From: Bacteroides pyogenes_A
Lineage (GTDB): Bacteria; Bacteroidota; Bacteroidia; Bacteroidales; Bacteroidaceae
Reading direction: 5' to 3' (one strand)
DNA length: 64,000 nt
NCBI RefSeq assembly: GCF_048595595.1
Contig: NZ_CP184347.1
Notes under the pieces: model-generated
Seen by the model: the letters and a program-made list of their open reading frames with translations, nothing else
Told to the model about the DNA's origin: nothing
Databases searched by the model: none
Translations under genes and position numbers: made by a program
Shown here: piece by piece, positions 27,720-38,600 of the stretch
Numbering within the stretch: position 1 is the first letter of the stretch
How the letters are laid out: every line of letters starts with the position of its first letter

Positions 27720-27952
27720 TTATCCCGCTTCCCACCCTCGTTTCTTTACAGTCGGCACATGGTAATGCTATCATGCTCTGTACATAATGTGCGCTTATGA
27801 ATGATGCTGAACATACGCTGTGCAATATATCTCGCTCACGTCCGATAAGCTGCTATGTTGAACACCCGGCGGCCGGAAGCCGGCAGGCGAAAGTTTCGTG
27901 CCGCCCCTGCAAAAGTAACTACACCTTTTATAAGGTTGCAACAGAGCCCGGA

Positions 27953-28405
27953 TTATATCAAATCAACGCTCCAATTCAATTTCTGAATAGCCAGATCGAG
28001 CTCTCTCAAATCGCGCGAACGAAGATCCAGTTGCATCCTGAGTTCGGGCACATCGATCATGCGCACCATTTTTATCTCCTGACGGCTATAACGATGATCC
28101 TGTTCGGTGACATGCTCCAGCAATTCGCGCATCAGGGATACGCGCATGGTGAGCACATCCTTTCGCGCAATCAGTTGGGTCAGACTTTCTTCTTCAAGAA
28201 AAGTCCGGATATTGGTAGCATTGATACGATAGATGAGACTCTCCAGTTGGGCAAGGAGTTCATCCAGCTCTTTATAAAGTTCGTTTACATCTTCAGCAGG
28301 CGAATCGCCTTCCTGAACTTTCGAACAGTCTTTCAATCGTCCTTTCAACTGGGCGACTCTTTTTTGCAAATCAGCACGGAGGCTGAGGGCTTCTGCTAAT
28401 TTCAT
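27953..28405 (-). CDS. DIP1984-family (septicolysin-like) protein
   Basis: A 150-residue, almost wholly helical cytoplasmic protein. KLAEALSLRADLQKRVAQLKGRL, LIYRINATNIRT and LTQLIARKDVLTMRVSLMRELLEHVTEQDHRYSR with RSRDLRELDLAIQKLNWSVDL are the DIP1984 family blocks; the length is typical. Its activity is not established. It lies 17 bases downstream of the CBM9-like gene on the same strand, so both are probably cotranscribed. Confidence 0.9.
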   Translation of the reverse strand: MKLAEALSLRADLQKRVAQLKGRLKDCSKVQEGDSPAEDVNELYKELDELLAQLESLIYRINATNIRTFLEEESLTQLIARKDVLTMRVSLMRELLEHVTEQDHRYSRQEIKMVRMIDVPELRMQLDLRSRDLRELDLAIQKLNWSVDLI

Positions 28406-28422
28406 ACGATAATAATATAAGG

Positions 28423-29079
28423 TTAAATGTTTTGTTCCGGCTCAAACTCTAACGTTCCGAAGAAATCGGGACGATGAAAATCCGGTTTTTCTATCTTTAT
28501 AGGATTCCAGGAAAGGAAATGAGGAGTTTGCAACTCATCTCCGCATTTATAGAAATTCGCATGTATCTCTTTTCCGTCCAAAGACGCTATCTGATGTTTG
28601 AAGAACACGGCATAAGGAATAATCAAAGAAACTTCCCAGTCGGTGTCTTCCACCCTTTCTTCAAAGGGCGAATTGCCCAAGGTAGACCAGCGTTTCACCA
28701 AAGCCGTCACAGCTTCAGGGGCATGTTCCCTCCTCTCCCGGGTTGCTCCGGCTCCGATCAGAATAGTGCCGATACAATTACACTCGATATTATAATATAC
28801 TCCATCGTCGGCGGGAATCGAAAAGAACTCCACGCACGAGTCCGTCCATACCGCTCCGTTATCTTCTCCATATTTGGCGCGGACACTGGCTTCCGTTACT
28901 TTAAAATGCAGCAGTACTGAGTCTTTCGTGTGGGCTATCCGGAAAGAAACTTTCGGTTTATAAGGGTATTCCACCCAGTTTACACACTGAATCAGTTGAA
29001 AATCGATCTTTTCTTTATCCAGCAATTTGGAAAGATCGCGGGGCTCTATATTGGCCGCACTTATTTTCTTTACTTTCAT
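28423..29079 (-). CDS. CBM9-like carbohydrate-binding protein
   Basis: A 218-residue protein from the ATG at 29079; the frame continues 28 codons upstream but those residues look unlike the family and would run into the HTCS promoter. There is no signal peptide. VSFRIAHTKDSVLLHFKVTEASVRAKYGEDNGAVWTDSCVEFFSI and a final PHFLSWNPIKIEKPDFHRPDFFGTLEFE are typical of the family 9 carbohydrate-binding-like beta-sandwich found as stand-alone proteins in Bacteroidetes. Function unknown. It is divergent from the HTCS gene with a 110-base shared upstream region. Confidence 0.85.
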   Translation of the reverse strand: MKVKKISAANIEPRDLSKLLDKEKIDFQLIQCVNWVEYPYKPKVSFRIAHTKDSVLLHFKVTEASVRAKYGEDNGAVWTDSCVEFFSIPADDGVYYNIECNCIGTILIGAGATRERREHAPEAVTALVKRWSTLGNSPFEERVEDTDWEVSLIIPYAVFFKHQIASLDGKEIHANFYKCGDELQTPHFLSWNPIKIEKPDFHRPDFFGTLEFEPEQNI

Positions 29080-29152
29080 AATACTTATGTTTGTTCTCTG
29101 CAAAAGTAGTGACTTTCTCTTAATATGCCTATTCAAAATCGAATTTAAATGA

Positions 29153-29160
29153 TATATTTG
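29153..29160 (+). promoter_or_regulatory. -7 box of the HTCS gene
   Basis: TATATTTG matches TANNTTTG, 29 bases before the GTG start at 29190. The TGNAYNATT half-sites of the other four promoters were not seen here, so the regulator is probably not under its own control. Confidence 0.6.
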
Positions 29161-29189
29161 CAAACAGTAACGCAGAAACAGACTACTCA

Positions 29190-32100
29190 GTGAGAAAAAA
29201 GACCCTTTTATTCCTGTTCGTCCTAAGCTTTGCCATATTCCGCATACAAGGGCAGAACATCACTTTCAGTCATCTGACCACAGACGACGGGCTGTCTCAG
29301 TTTTCCGTGAACAGCATATATATTGACGAGCAAGGCATCATCTGGATCGGAACGCGTGAAGGACTAAACCGCTACAACGGGAACGACATACTGAGCTTCA
29401 AACTTAATAAAAACGATCCGAACAGTTTATTCAGCAATACAATATTGCGCATCACGGGCGACAAAAAAGGAAAAATTTATTTACTCTGCACCGACGGCGT
29501 AGCCGAATTCGATCTTGCGACACAGAAATTCAAGACATTGATCGAAGGGGCTGTAGATGCTATCTACCATAAGGAGAAGCTATACATCGGTAAGAAGGAC
29601 GAAACGTACATCTTCAACGAAGAAACCGGAAACTTCGACCTTTATTATCGGCTCGCAGGAAAGAACATCACACTCTCCTCTTTCCACCTCGACTCACAGA
29701 AGAACCTCTGGATAGGAACTTCTGGCGAGGGAGTGTACAGGCTGGACAAAAATAAAAATCTGACTCACCCGATACCGGAAGGAAACATCACCAGTATTTA
29801 TGAAGATTCATCCGAAGAGCTCTGGATAGGCAGCTGGGAAGAGGGGCTTTATCACGTAAGGAGGGACGGCGGTATCCGAAACCTGAGGCACGACTCCCAT
29901 GATCCGAACAGCCTGAGTTCCGACTTTGTAAGAAGTTGCTGTGAAGACAATTCAGGAAATATCTGGATCGGAACGTTCAACGGGTTGAATCGCTATGAAA
30001 AAGCAACCGGAAACTTCCGCCTCTACACGGCGAACAACAACAAGCCGGGAAGCCTCACCCACTCTTCCGTATGGTGTATCGTAAAAGACGGTCAAGGAAC
30101 ACTGTGGCTGGGAACTTATTTCGGAGGAGTGAACTACTTTAACCCGGAGTACGAAATTTACACCCGATACAAAGTGGGACAGACAGAGAAAGAGGGACTG
30201 AGTAGCCCCATTATCGGGCGGATGATTGAAGACAAAACGGGTAACTTGTGGATATGTACCGAAGGTGGTGGCGTCAATGTGTACGACCGCAAGAAAGGGA
30301 CTTACCGCTGGTATCGGCACAAAGAAGGAAAGAACAGCCTCTCGCATAACAACGTGAAGGCTATTTATTACGACGAAAGAAGTGAAATCATGTGGATCGG
30401 CACTCACTTGGGAGGACTCAACAAACTGGATCTGCGTACGGGCAGGTTTACCGTCTACCGGATGAAAGCGGGAGACCCCTCTTCACTCCCTTCGGACATC
30501 GTTCGCGATATCGTTCCCTACCGGGATAAACTGATTGTGGCAACTCAAGCGGGAGCCTGCCTTTTCGATCCCGCTACGGGCAAAGCCCGGCTTCTTTTTC
30601 AAGAAACGAAGGAGGGAAGAGAAATAAAAATGGTGGCGAGCCTTTGCCTCGACAAAGAAGGAACGCTTTGGATAGCTGCTACCGGGAAAGGAGTCTATTC
30701 TTACCGCCTCGATATCGGCAAGCTGACGAATTACGCCCACATTCCCTCCTCACCAAATAGTCTTAGCAACAACAATGTGAACAGCATCACGCAGGACAGC
30801 GAGGGGAATCTATGGTTCTCCACCTCCGGGAGCGGGCTGGATCGCTACCGGAAAGAGACGGACGATTTCGAGAATTTCGATGTGCAAAGCAACGGTTTGT
30901 CCAGCGACTGTATCTACGATGTCTGCGAGTCGTCAGTCAACAAAGGACACTTGCTGCTTATCACCAATCAGGGTTTCTCACAGTTCGACTTTCGGAAGAA
31001 GACTTTTCAGAATTACGGAATCGAAAACGGCTTCCCGCTAACAGCAGTCAACGAAAACGCGCTTTACGTAACGCGAGATAGCGCAGTATTTCTGGGAGGC
31101 GTTCAAGGCATGATCTCTTTCTCGGAAAAAAGTCTGAGGTTCACTCCCAAATCATACCGTATTATGTTCTCCCGCCTATTCGTAAACGGAAAGGAGGTGC
31201 TCCCCGCAGATAAAGGAAGTATCCTGCAGAAATCCATCGGATACACGGACGAGATCAGCCTCGAAGCCAACCAGTCGATGTTCAGCATCGAATATGCAAC
31301 GTCCAACTTCATCCCCGCCAACCGTGATGAGATTATTTACCGGCTTGAAGGTTTTTCCGACAAATGGACTCCTGCCTATCACAACATTATTACCTACACG
31401 AATCTGAACCCGGGACGATATACGCTGATTGTGAAATCGCGGAGAAACGACATCAACCAAGCCAAACTGTCAATACGGATATTGCCGCCATGGTACAAAA
31501 GCTGGTGGGCATATCTTATTTATATAGTGGTTACAAGCAGCCTGCTGTTGTATCTTGTCCGCAGTTACAAATCGCGTATCAAGCTCCGGGAATCATTGAA
31601 GTATGAACAAAAACACACTGCGGACATCGAAGCGCTGAACCAGTCGAAGCTCCGCTTTTTCACAAATATTTCACACGAATTCCGCACACCGCTCACGCTG
31701 ATCGTGGCTCAAGTGGAGACACTGCTCCAAGCATCTACCTTCACACCTACCATTTACAACAAGATACTCGGTATCTATAAAAGCAGCATCCAACTGAGGG
31801 AGCTGATTACCGAACTGCTCGACTTCCGCAAGCAAGAGCAGGGGCACATGAAGATCAAAGTAAGCCCGCACAATCTGGCGGACTTCCTCTATGAAAACTA
31901 CTTGCTTTTCCTCGAATACGCAAGCAGCAAGCAACTCAATTTCGAGTTCCGCAAATCGGATGATGATATAGAAGCCTGGTACGACCAGAAGCAGATGCAG
32001 AAGGTGGTTAACAACCTCTTGTCTAACGCAATGAAACACACTCAGGCGGGAGATACAATCTCTATCGAAGTTTCGAAAGACAACACCCATGCCATCGTTG

Positions 32101-33230
32101 TCATCAGAGATACGGGTTCGGGCATCGATGCGGAAGAAATAGACAAGATATTCGACCGTTTCTACCAAACAGAACGCCTCGATTCTTTGAACACAGGTGC
32201 CGGTACGGGTATCGGCCTGTCACTGACCAAAGGAATCGTAGAGCTCCATCACGGAGACATCCGCGTAGAAAGCGAACCGAAAAAAGGGAGCAGTTTTATT
32301 ATCCGGCTGAAAATGGGGAACAGACATTTCACAGCAGAACAGATTGCGCAAGAACCTGCCGGAATCTGTCAGCCGGAACAACCTGCTTCGCTTACGGAAA
32401 CATTGCCGGAAATAGAATGGGGCGGTAACGGAGAAGAGGACAAACGCATTCCGGACGCCACGATGCTGATTGTCGAAGACAACGAATCGATCAAGCAGAT
32501 GCTTGAAAGCATATTCGGCAACTTCTACCGGGTGATCACGGCTTCCGACGGTGAAGAGGCATGGGAAAAGGTACAAAAAGAGACGCCTACCATTGTGCTG
32601 AGCGACGTGGTGATGCCTCGCATGTCGGGGACGGAGCTATGCAAGCTGATCAAAACGAATTTCAACACCTGTCACATTCCGGTGGTGCTGCTCACGGCGC
32701 GCTCCGCTGTGGAACATACCATCGAAGGTCTGCGCATAGGGGCTGACGATTACATCACGAAACCGTTCAACACCAACCTGCTTATCTCACGCTGCAACAA
32801 CCTTGTTAACTCTCGCCGGCTATTGCAGGAGAAGTTCAGCAAGCAGCCACAGGCTTTTGCGCAGATGCTTGCCACCAACCCGATGGACAAAGAGATGCTC
32901 GACCGGGCGATGGAAATCATCGAACGAAACATGGACAACACGGATTTCAACATCAACATCTTCGCCCGAGAAATGGGAATGGCGCGTACGAATCTGTTCA
33001 CCAAACTGAAAGCCGTGACAGGACAGACGCCCAATGAGTTCATTCTGGGCATCCGGCTCAAGAGGGGCGCACTGATGCTGCGCAACAACCCCGAACTGAA
33101 CATTACCGAAATTTCAGACCGCATAGGCTTTTCTTCTTCGCGTTATTTCAGCAAATGCTTCAAGGATGTATACCATCTCAGCCCGCTGGCATACCGGAAA
33201 GGGGAAGAGAGAGAAGGGGAAGAGGAATAA
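29190..33230 (+). CDS. Hybrid two-component system regulator (HTCS)
   Basis: A 1346-residue one-protein two-component system starting at GTG. In order: signal segment (1-22); periplasmic sensor of two seven-bladed propellers with repeated IWIGT-type blades (about 25-660); Y_Y_Y domain (about 690-755); membrane helix (about 770-790, WWAYLIYIVVTSSLLLYLV); histidine kinase with His about 829 in ISHEFRTPLTLI; ATPase domain with NNLLSNAMKHT and GTGIGLSLTKGIVELH; receiver with MLIVEDNES and the phospho-acceptor Asp about 1139 in VLSDVVMPRMSG; C-terminal AraC-type DNA-binding domain (about 1235-1340, ending RYFSKCFKDVYHLSPLAYR). In Bacteroides these bind unsaturated disaccharides and activate glycan loci. 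The sulfatase and SusCD genes downstream, and from memory B. thetaiotaomicron BT3334, suggest chondroitin-type ligands. Confidence 0.96.
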   Translation: MRKKTLLFLFVLSFAIFRIQGQNITFSHLTTDDGLSQFSVNSIYIDEQGIIWIGTREGLNRYNGNDILSFKLNKNDPNSLFSNTILRITGDKKGKIYLLCTDGVAEFDLATQKFKTLIEGAVDAIYHKEKLYIGKKDETYIFNEETGNFDLYYRLAGKNITLSSFHLDSQKNLWIGTSGEGVYRLDKNKNLTHPIPEGNITSIYEDSSEELWIGSWEEGLYHVRRDGGIRNLRHDSHDPNSLSSDFVRSCCEDNSGNIWIGTFNGLNRYEKATGNFRLYTANNNKPGSLTHSSVWCIVKDGQGTLWLGTYFGGVNYFNPEYEIYTRYKVGQTEKEGLSSPIIGRMIEDKTGNLWICTEGGGVNVYDRKKGTYRWYRHKEGKNSLSHNNVKAIYYDERSEIMWIGTHLGGLNKLDLRTGRFTVYRMKAGDPSSLPSDIVRDIVPYRDKLIVATQAGACLFDPATGKARLLFQETKEGREIKMVASLCLDKEGTLWIAATGKGVYSYRLDIGKLTNYAHIPSSPNSLSNNNVNSITQDSEGNLWFSTSGSGLDRYRKETDDFENFDVQSNGLSSDCIYDVCESSVNKGHLLLITNQGFSQFDFRKKTFQNYGIENGFPLTAVNENALYVTRDSAVFLGGVQGMISFSEKSLRFTPKSYRIMFSRLFVNGKEVLPADKGSILQKSIGYTDEISLEANQSMFSIEYATSNFIPANRDEIIYRLEGFSDKWTPAYHNIITYTNLNPGRYTLIVKSRRNDINQAKLSIRILPPWYKSWWAYLIYIVVTSSLLLYLVRSYKSRIKLRESLKYEQKHTADIEALNQSKLRFFTNISHEFRTPLTLIVAQVETLLQASTFTPTIYNKILGIYKSSIQLRELITELLDFRKQEQGHMKIKVSPHNLADFLYENYLLFLEYASSKQLNFEFRKSDDDIEAWYDQKQMQKVVNNLLSNAMKHTQAGDTISIEVSKDNTHAIVVIRDTGSGIDAEEIDKIFDRFYQTERLDSLNTGAGTGIGLSLTKGIVELHHGDIRVESEPKKGSSFIIRLKMGNRHFTAEQIAQEPAGICQPEQPASLTETLPEIEWGGNGEEDKRIPDATMLIVEDNESIKQMLESIFGNFYRVITASDGEEAWEKVQKETPTIVLSDVVMPRMSGTELCKLIKTNFNTCHIPVVLLTARSAVEHTIEGLRIGADDYITKPFNTNLLISRCNNLVNSRRLLQEKFSKQPQAFAQMLATNPMDKEMLDRAMEIIERNMDNTDFNINIFAREMGMARTNLFTKLKAVTGQTPNEFILGIRLKRGALMLRNNPELNITEISDRIGFSSSRYFSKCFKDVYHLSPLAYRKGEEREGEEE

Positions 33231-33615
33231 TTGCAGGCTCAACCCTCATGGCGACAAGGGCTCTCTGTATAAGAGTTTTTTGCGTTTACCTCAAAAACGC
33301 GCTTACATAAACGCGAAAACTTTCTCAGGCAGAGGGATTATTCTCAGTTCCGGCTTATTAAGATTTCAATGCTAAGACAAAGGCATTCAGAAATCGGTTC
33401 AGAGAAGTATCGGACAGACCCCGATCGTTTTAAAACGAAGCGGCGAATAGAAGGAATAAACCGCACGTGTGGAAGATACCATACTTCCGGCTTAGAGTAT
33501 CAAAATCATGTGCATCCCGAAAGAAATGCAGCCGTATTCTCCACTGACAGCCGGAGAAAACTGTCGCCCTGCTATTCTTGAGATTCCGGACTGACTCGTT
33601 TTCTCCGAAGCAGCT

Positions 33616-33681
33616 TTGTACTATTTTGCACAATACATGTACATTCCGTTCTGCCTGTTAAGACGAGTCTGTTTATCTTTG
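33616..33681 (+). promoter_or_regulatory. Promoter with candidate HTCS operator, sulfatase gene
   Basis: Half-sites TGTACTATT (33617) and TGTACATTC (33638) are 21 bases apart; the -7 box TATCTTTG begins at 33674, 36 bases after the start of the nearer half-site. The 31-base block is strikingly like that in front of SusC (35539-35570), and both end exactly 27 bases before their -7 box. The rest of the 484-base gap (33231-33615) holds no gene or repeat that I can support. Confidence 0.75.
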
Positions 33682-33714
33682 CAGTCAGACAAACCCTTTT
33701 AAAAGATAAGTGTC

Positions 33715-35250
33715 ATGAAAAACGTTTCACAACTCCTTCCTCTGCTTTCTGGTGTTGCTTTACTGACAAGCTGCAACCACGCCAGCAAGAAAGACAACGG
33801 GCAAAACGCGCAGAAGCCCAATATTATCTACATCTTCTCCGACGACCTCGGCATCGGCGACCTCAGTTGCTACGGAGCTACGAAAGTCAATACGCCCAAC
33901 ATCGACCGGCTTGCTGGACAAGGCGTACAATTCACCAACGCATACGCGACCTCTGCCACAAGTACTCCCTCACGCTTCGGGTTGCTGACAGGCATGTATC
34001 CGTGGCGACAGGAGAATACGGGAATCGCTCCCGGCAACTCGGAACTGATCATCGACACCGCCTGTGTCACCATGGCAAACATGCTGAAAGAAGCCGGATA
34101 CGCCACGGGAGTTGTAGGCAAATGGCATTTGGGACTCGGACCGAAAGGAGGGACCGACTTCAACAAACAAATCAGCCCGAACGCACAAAGCATCGGATTC
34201 GATTACGAATTTGTCATACCTGCCACGGTAGACCGCGTGCCTTGTGTATTTGTAGAAAACGGAAGAGTCGTGGGGCTCGACCCGAACGATCCTATTACAG
34301 TAAACTATAAGCAGAAAGTCGGAGACTGGCCTACGGGCGAAGAGAACCCGGAACTTGTGATGCTGAAACCCAGTCAGGGACATAATAACACGATTATCAA
34401 CGGCATCCCCCGCATCGGATGGATGACAGGAGGCAAATCGGCGCTTTGGAAAGACGAAGACATAGCCGATGTGATTACAAACAAAGCAAAAGACTTTATC
34501 GCCGCTCATAAGGACGAACCGTTCTTTCTCTATATGGGCACGCAAGACGTGCACGTTCCGCGTGTTCCCCATCCCCGCTTTGCCGGAAAAAGCGGTTTAG
34601 GAACCCGAGGGGACGTTATCCTGCAACTCGATTGGACTATCGGAGAAATCATGCACACGCTGGATAGCCTCCAACTCGCGGACAACACGATATTCATTTT
34701 CACCAGCGACAACGGCCCCGTCATCGACGACGGCTATCAAGACCGCGCGCTCGAATTACTGAACGGACACACTCCTATGGGAATCTATCGTGGAGGAAAG
34801 TACAGCGCTTACGAAGCGGGAACCCGTATTCCCTTTATTCTCCGGTGGCCTGCAAAAGTGAAACCGAACAAGCAACAGGCTCTTTTCTCGCAAATAGACG
34901 TTTACGCCTCTTTGGCCGCCCTACTGAAACAACCGCTGGAAAAAGGAGCCGCCCCCGACAGTCAGGAGCATCTCGCTACGTTGCTGGGCAAGGAAGACAC
35001 GAGCCGGGACTACATCATCCAGCAGAACCTGAACAACACGCTGGCAATCGTAAAAGGACAGTGGAAATACATCGAGCCAAGTGAAGGACCAGTAATCGAA
35101 TTCTGGACAAAAACGGAATTGGGTAACGACAAACAACCGCAGCTTTACGATTTGTCTGCCGATCCGTCGGAACAAACGAACGTGGCAGGCAAGTATCCGG
35201 AAATAGCGAAAGAGTTGGCCGAGCTTCTGGAGAAAGTAAAAAAGGAATAA
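33715..35250 (+). CDS. S1-family sulfatase, probable GalNAc-6-sulfate exosulfatase
   Basis: A 511-residue lipoprotein (LLTSC, Cys 20). KPNIIYIFSDDLGIGDLSCYG is the N-terminal metal site; ATSTPSRFGLLTGMYPWR carries the S-x-P-S-R maturation motif with Ser 83 as the formylglycine precursor; VVGKWHLGLG and IFTSDNGPVIDDGY complete the active site. The closest pattern is the N-acetylgalactosamine-6-sulfatase/arylsulfatase A type. It lies between the HTCS and SusC genes; from memory the equivalent in B. thetaiotaomicron is BT3333, a GalNAc-6-O-sulfatase acting on chondroitin disaccharides. It has its own promoter with the shared operator. Confidence 0.92.
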   Translation: MKNVSQLLPLLSGVALLTSCNHASKKDNGQNAQKPNIIYIFSDDLGIGDLSCYGATKVNTPNIDRLAGQGVQFTNAYATSATSTPSRFGLLTGMYPWRQENTGIAPGNSELIIDTACVTMANMLKEAGYATGVVGKWHLGLGPKGGTDFNKQISPNAQSIGFDYEFVIPATVDRVPCVFVENGRVVGLDPNDPITVNYKQKVGDWPTGEENPELVMLKPSQGHNNTIINGIPRIGWMTGGKSALWKDEDIADVITNKAKDFIAAHKDEPFFLYMGTQDVHVPRVPHPRFAGKSGLGTRGDVILQLDWTIGEIMHTLDSLQLADNTIFIFTSDNGPVIDDGYQDRALELLNGHTPMGIYRGGKYSAYEAGTRIPFILRWPAKVKPNKQQALFSQIDVYASLAALLKQPLEKGAAPDSQEHLATLLGKEDTSRDYIIQQNLNNTLAIVKGQWKYIEPSEGPVIEFWTKTELGNDKQPQLYDLSADPSEQTNVAGKYPEIAKELAELLEKVKKE

Positions 35251-35538
35251 AGCTTGAATAATCCGAAGTTTCTGTCGATGCAAAAGCAGGTCGATAAAAA
35301 GACCGACCGGAAAGGGCGTTAGTTGAGAAAACAATCAGGTAAGCAAGGAAACCGATCGGTGCAAAAGCAGAACTGCGCTTATCAGGTTGATAAATATACC
35401 GTAAATAAAACAGCAAGTGTACTAACGAATTCAAAATCATACTGACTATTTGATGGAACAAAAGGAGAACTGGTAGACAAATAGAGCGGAAAACAGAGAA
35501 AAGCGGCAATAGGGCATGCTTCTCTCTGACAAATTCCC

Positions 35539-35605
35539 TTGTACAATTTTGTATCAATCATGAATCATTCTATCCATCAAGAAAAAGCGGATTGGATTAT
35601 CTTTG
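35539..35605 (+). promoter_or_regulatory. Promoter with candidate HTCS operator, SusC gene
   Basis: Half-sites TGTACAATT (35540) and TGAATCATT (35561), 21 bases apart, then a -7 box TATCTTTG at 35598 (37 bases after the nearer half-site). The box lies 38 bases before the SusC start at 35643. Upstream in the 392-base gap TGCAAAAGCAG occurs twice (35279, 35360) without clear meaning. Confidence 0.75.
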
Positions 35606-35642
35606 CAACAATAAAGTTATAAAATCACTTAATTTTTACTAT

Positions 35643-38600
35643 ATGAAAAGACGTTTATCCACCCAAATGGGGAAAAGGATGCTCTCCTTTGCCGGATTAG
35701 TTCTGCTCTCTGTATCATTTGTATTCGCGCAAGTTGCCGTCAGAGGTACAGTGAAAGACGAAACGGGAGAAGGAATCCCCGGGGCCAGTGTTCAAGTAAA
35801 AGGAACCTCTCAAGGAACCATAACCGATATGGACGGCAAGTTCGCTCTGGCTGCGCCTAATAAAAATTCGGTATTGGTTGTTTCTTTCATAGGCTACACT
35901 ACTGTCGAGCAGAAAGTAGACGCTCAGAAACCCATGCTCATCGTTTTGAAAGAAGACACGAAGACATTGGATGAAGTAGTTATCGTAGGTTATCAGGAAG
36001 TGCGCAAGAGAGATTTGACCGGTTCTGTGGCGAAAGCCAACATGGCGGAACTGCTAAGTACACCCACTTCTTCTTTCAGTGAAACGCTGGGCGGACGCAT
36101 CGCCGGGGTGAACGTCAGCTCGAACGAAGGTATGCCGGGCGGACAGATGAATATCGTAATCCGCGGCAACAACTCGCTGACACAAGACAACTCGCCTTTG
36201 TACGTCATCGACGGATTCCCTGTGGAAGATCCCGTAGTGGCTGCCGCCATCAACCCGAACGACATTGAGTCGATGGATATTCTGAAAGACGCTGCCGCAT
36301 CGTCCATCTACGGAGCGCGCGGAGCGAACGGCGTGGTAGTGATTACCACCAAAAAAGGAACTATCGGACAACCGAAGATATCGTATGACGGCAGCTTCGG
36401 TATACAACACATCACAAAGACTATCCCGTTGATGAATGCCTACGAGTTCGTGAAATTGCAACAAGAAGTTAATCCTGCCATCATGTCCTCTACGTATCTG
36501 CAACTGTACGAAGGAAAACAATGGACGCTCGACGACTACCGCAACATTCCTCAATACAACTGGCAGGACGAGGTATTCCGTTCGGCATGGATGACCAGCC
36601 ACAACGTGGGACTGACAGGAGGTTCGGAAGGTATCCGTTACAACGCTTCGCTGTCGTACTACGACCAGGACGGTATCGTGCTCAACTCCAACTACAAACG
36701 TATGCAGGGACGCATGAATACCACCATCAACAAGAAAAAGCTGAGAGCCAATCTGGGTGTGAACTACTCACGTACCATCAGCTCCGGTTCTTCTCCGTCG
36801 CAAAACTCATACAGCGGCATGAACAACCTGTTCTACAACGTATGGGGCTACCGTCCGGTAACGGCTCCAGACACTCCGCTGGAGTATCTGAAAAATAACC
36901 TTGTCGACGAGTCGATCAACACCACCACCGACTATCGTTTCAATCCTTACATGGACTTGCTCAATGCTTACCGCAAGAACTACACCAATTATATACAGTT
37001 CAACGGATATGCCGAGTATGAGTTTATCAAAGGACTGAAATTGAAAATTTCGGGAACTTTCACAAGCGACTCACGGAACACAGACGTGTTCAACAATTCG
37101 AAGAGCCGCTACGGAAACCCGACTTCGAACGACAAAATTAATGCGGAAGAAGTAAATTCCCGCCGCCTGACATGGCTGAATGAGAATATGCTGACCTATC
37201 AGACCAACCTCAAGAAGAAACACTTTTTTACTCTTACCACCGGTGTGTCTCTTCAGAACTCCGATTACGAATACTACTCCTTCAAGATGGTGAAAATCCC
37301 CAGCGGCGTAGAGTCGTTAGGAATGGCCGGTATGAGCTCCGGTACGCCGGGCGGCAGCTCTTCATTCAAATCGTCATGGGCGATGCTGTCGTTCCCCACA
37401 CAGTTCCGCTACAACTATCAATCGAAGTATTACGCTTCTGCCTCTTTCCGTGCAGACGGTTCGTCGAAATTCCGCGGCAACAACCGCTTCGGTTACTTCC
37501 CTTCCACTTCATTCGCATGGAACTTCATGGAGGAAGATTTCATGAAACCGCTGAAGCCGGCACTCACGAGCGGCAAGCTTCGTCTAAGCTGGGGATTGAC
37601 GGGTAACAACCGCGTGGGCGAATACGATACGTTCGCTCTGTACGATCTGTTGAAGGAGAAAGCGGGCGACTATATCTCGATCAACAGTACTCCGAGCGGT
37701 GTGTATCCGTTCGAGAACAATACTGGCAATGTAGGCGTAGTACCCATCTCACTCAGAAACAGAGACCTGAAGTGGGAAACGACCGAACAATGGAACGTAG
37801 GACTCGACCTCAGCTTCCTGCAAGAACGTATCGGCGTGACTATGGACTGGTATCGCAAAACAACCCGCGACTTGCTGCTGAATGCCATACTTCCTTTCTC
37901 TTCAGGCTACACAAGCTCCATGAAGAATATCGGAAAGGTGCGCAACCAAGGATTCGAGTTCACGCTGAACACTACCAATATCAAGAAAAGGGACTTCAGC
38001 TGGACAACCAATTTCAACATCGCTTTCAACAAGAATAAAGTATTGGCGCTATCGGAGAATCAGACTTCGATGCTGAGTTTCGGCAAGTTCGACCAAGACT
38101 ACAATTCGCAATACAACTACATCGCCAAAATCAACCATCCGATGGGTATGATGTACGGATTTATCTACGAAGGCACTTACAAATACGAAGACTTCAACAA
38201 AGAAGGAGACAACTATACGTTGAAGCGCAACGTTCCCCGCTATACGGCAGAGAACAACACGAAGCCCGGCATGCCGAAATACGCCGACCTGAACAAAGAC
38301 GGAGTAATCGATGACAATGACCGCACGATGATTGGCAACGGACTACCGAAACACACGGGCGGTTTCACAAACTCGTTCAATTACAAAGGATTCGACCTGA
38401 ACGTATTTATGCAGTGGTCGTACGGCAACGACATTCTGAATGCCAACCGCCTGATATTCGAAAGCTCCAACAACCTGAAACGCGACTTGAACCAGTTTGC
38501 CAGCTATGCCGACCGCTGGACACCGGAAAACCCGAACAGCAACATTCCGCGCGCTACAAACTCAAGTTCAAACCGGGTATTCTCAAGCCGTGTCATCGAA

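Noticed and set aside
29080..29189. HTCS operator in the regulator's own promoter, in front of the GH2 gene and the second SusC
   Set aside because: I looked 36-37 and 57-59 bases upstream of their -7-like boxes and found no TGNAYNATT pair.
33369..33581. Small plus-strand frame of 70 codons between HTCS and sulfatase
   Set aside because: No -7 box, no hydrophobic or conserved pattern, and strongly basic shadow-like composition.
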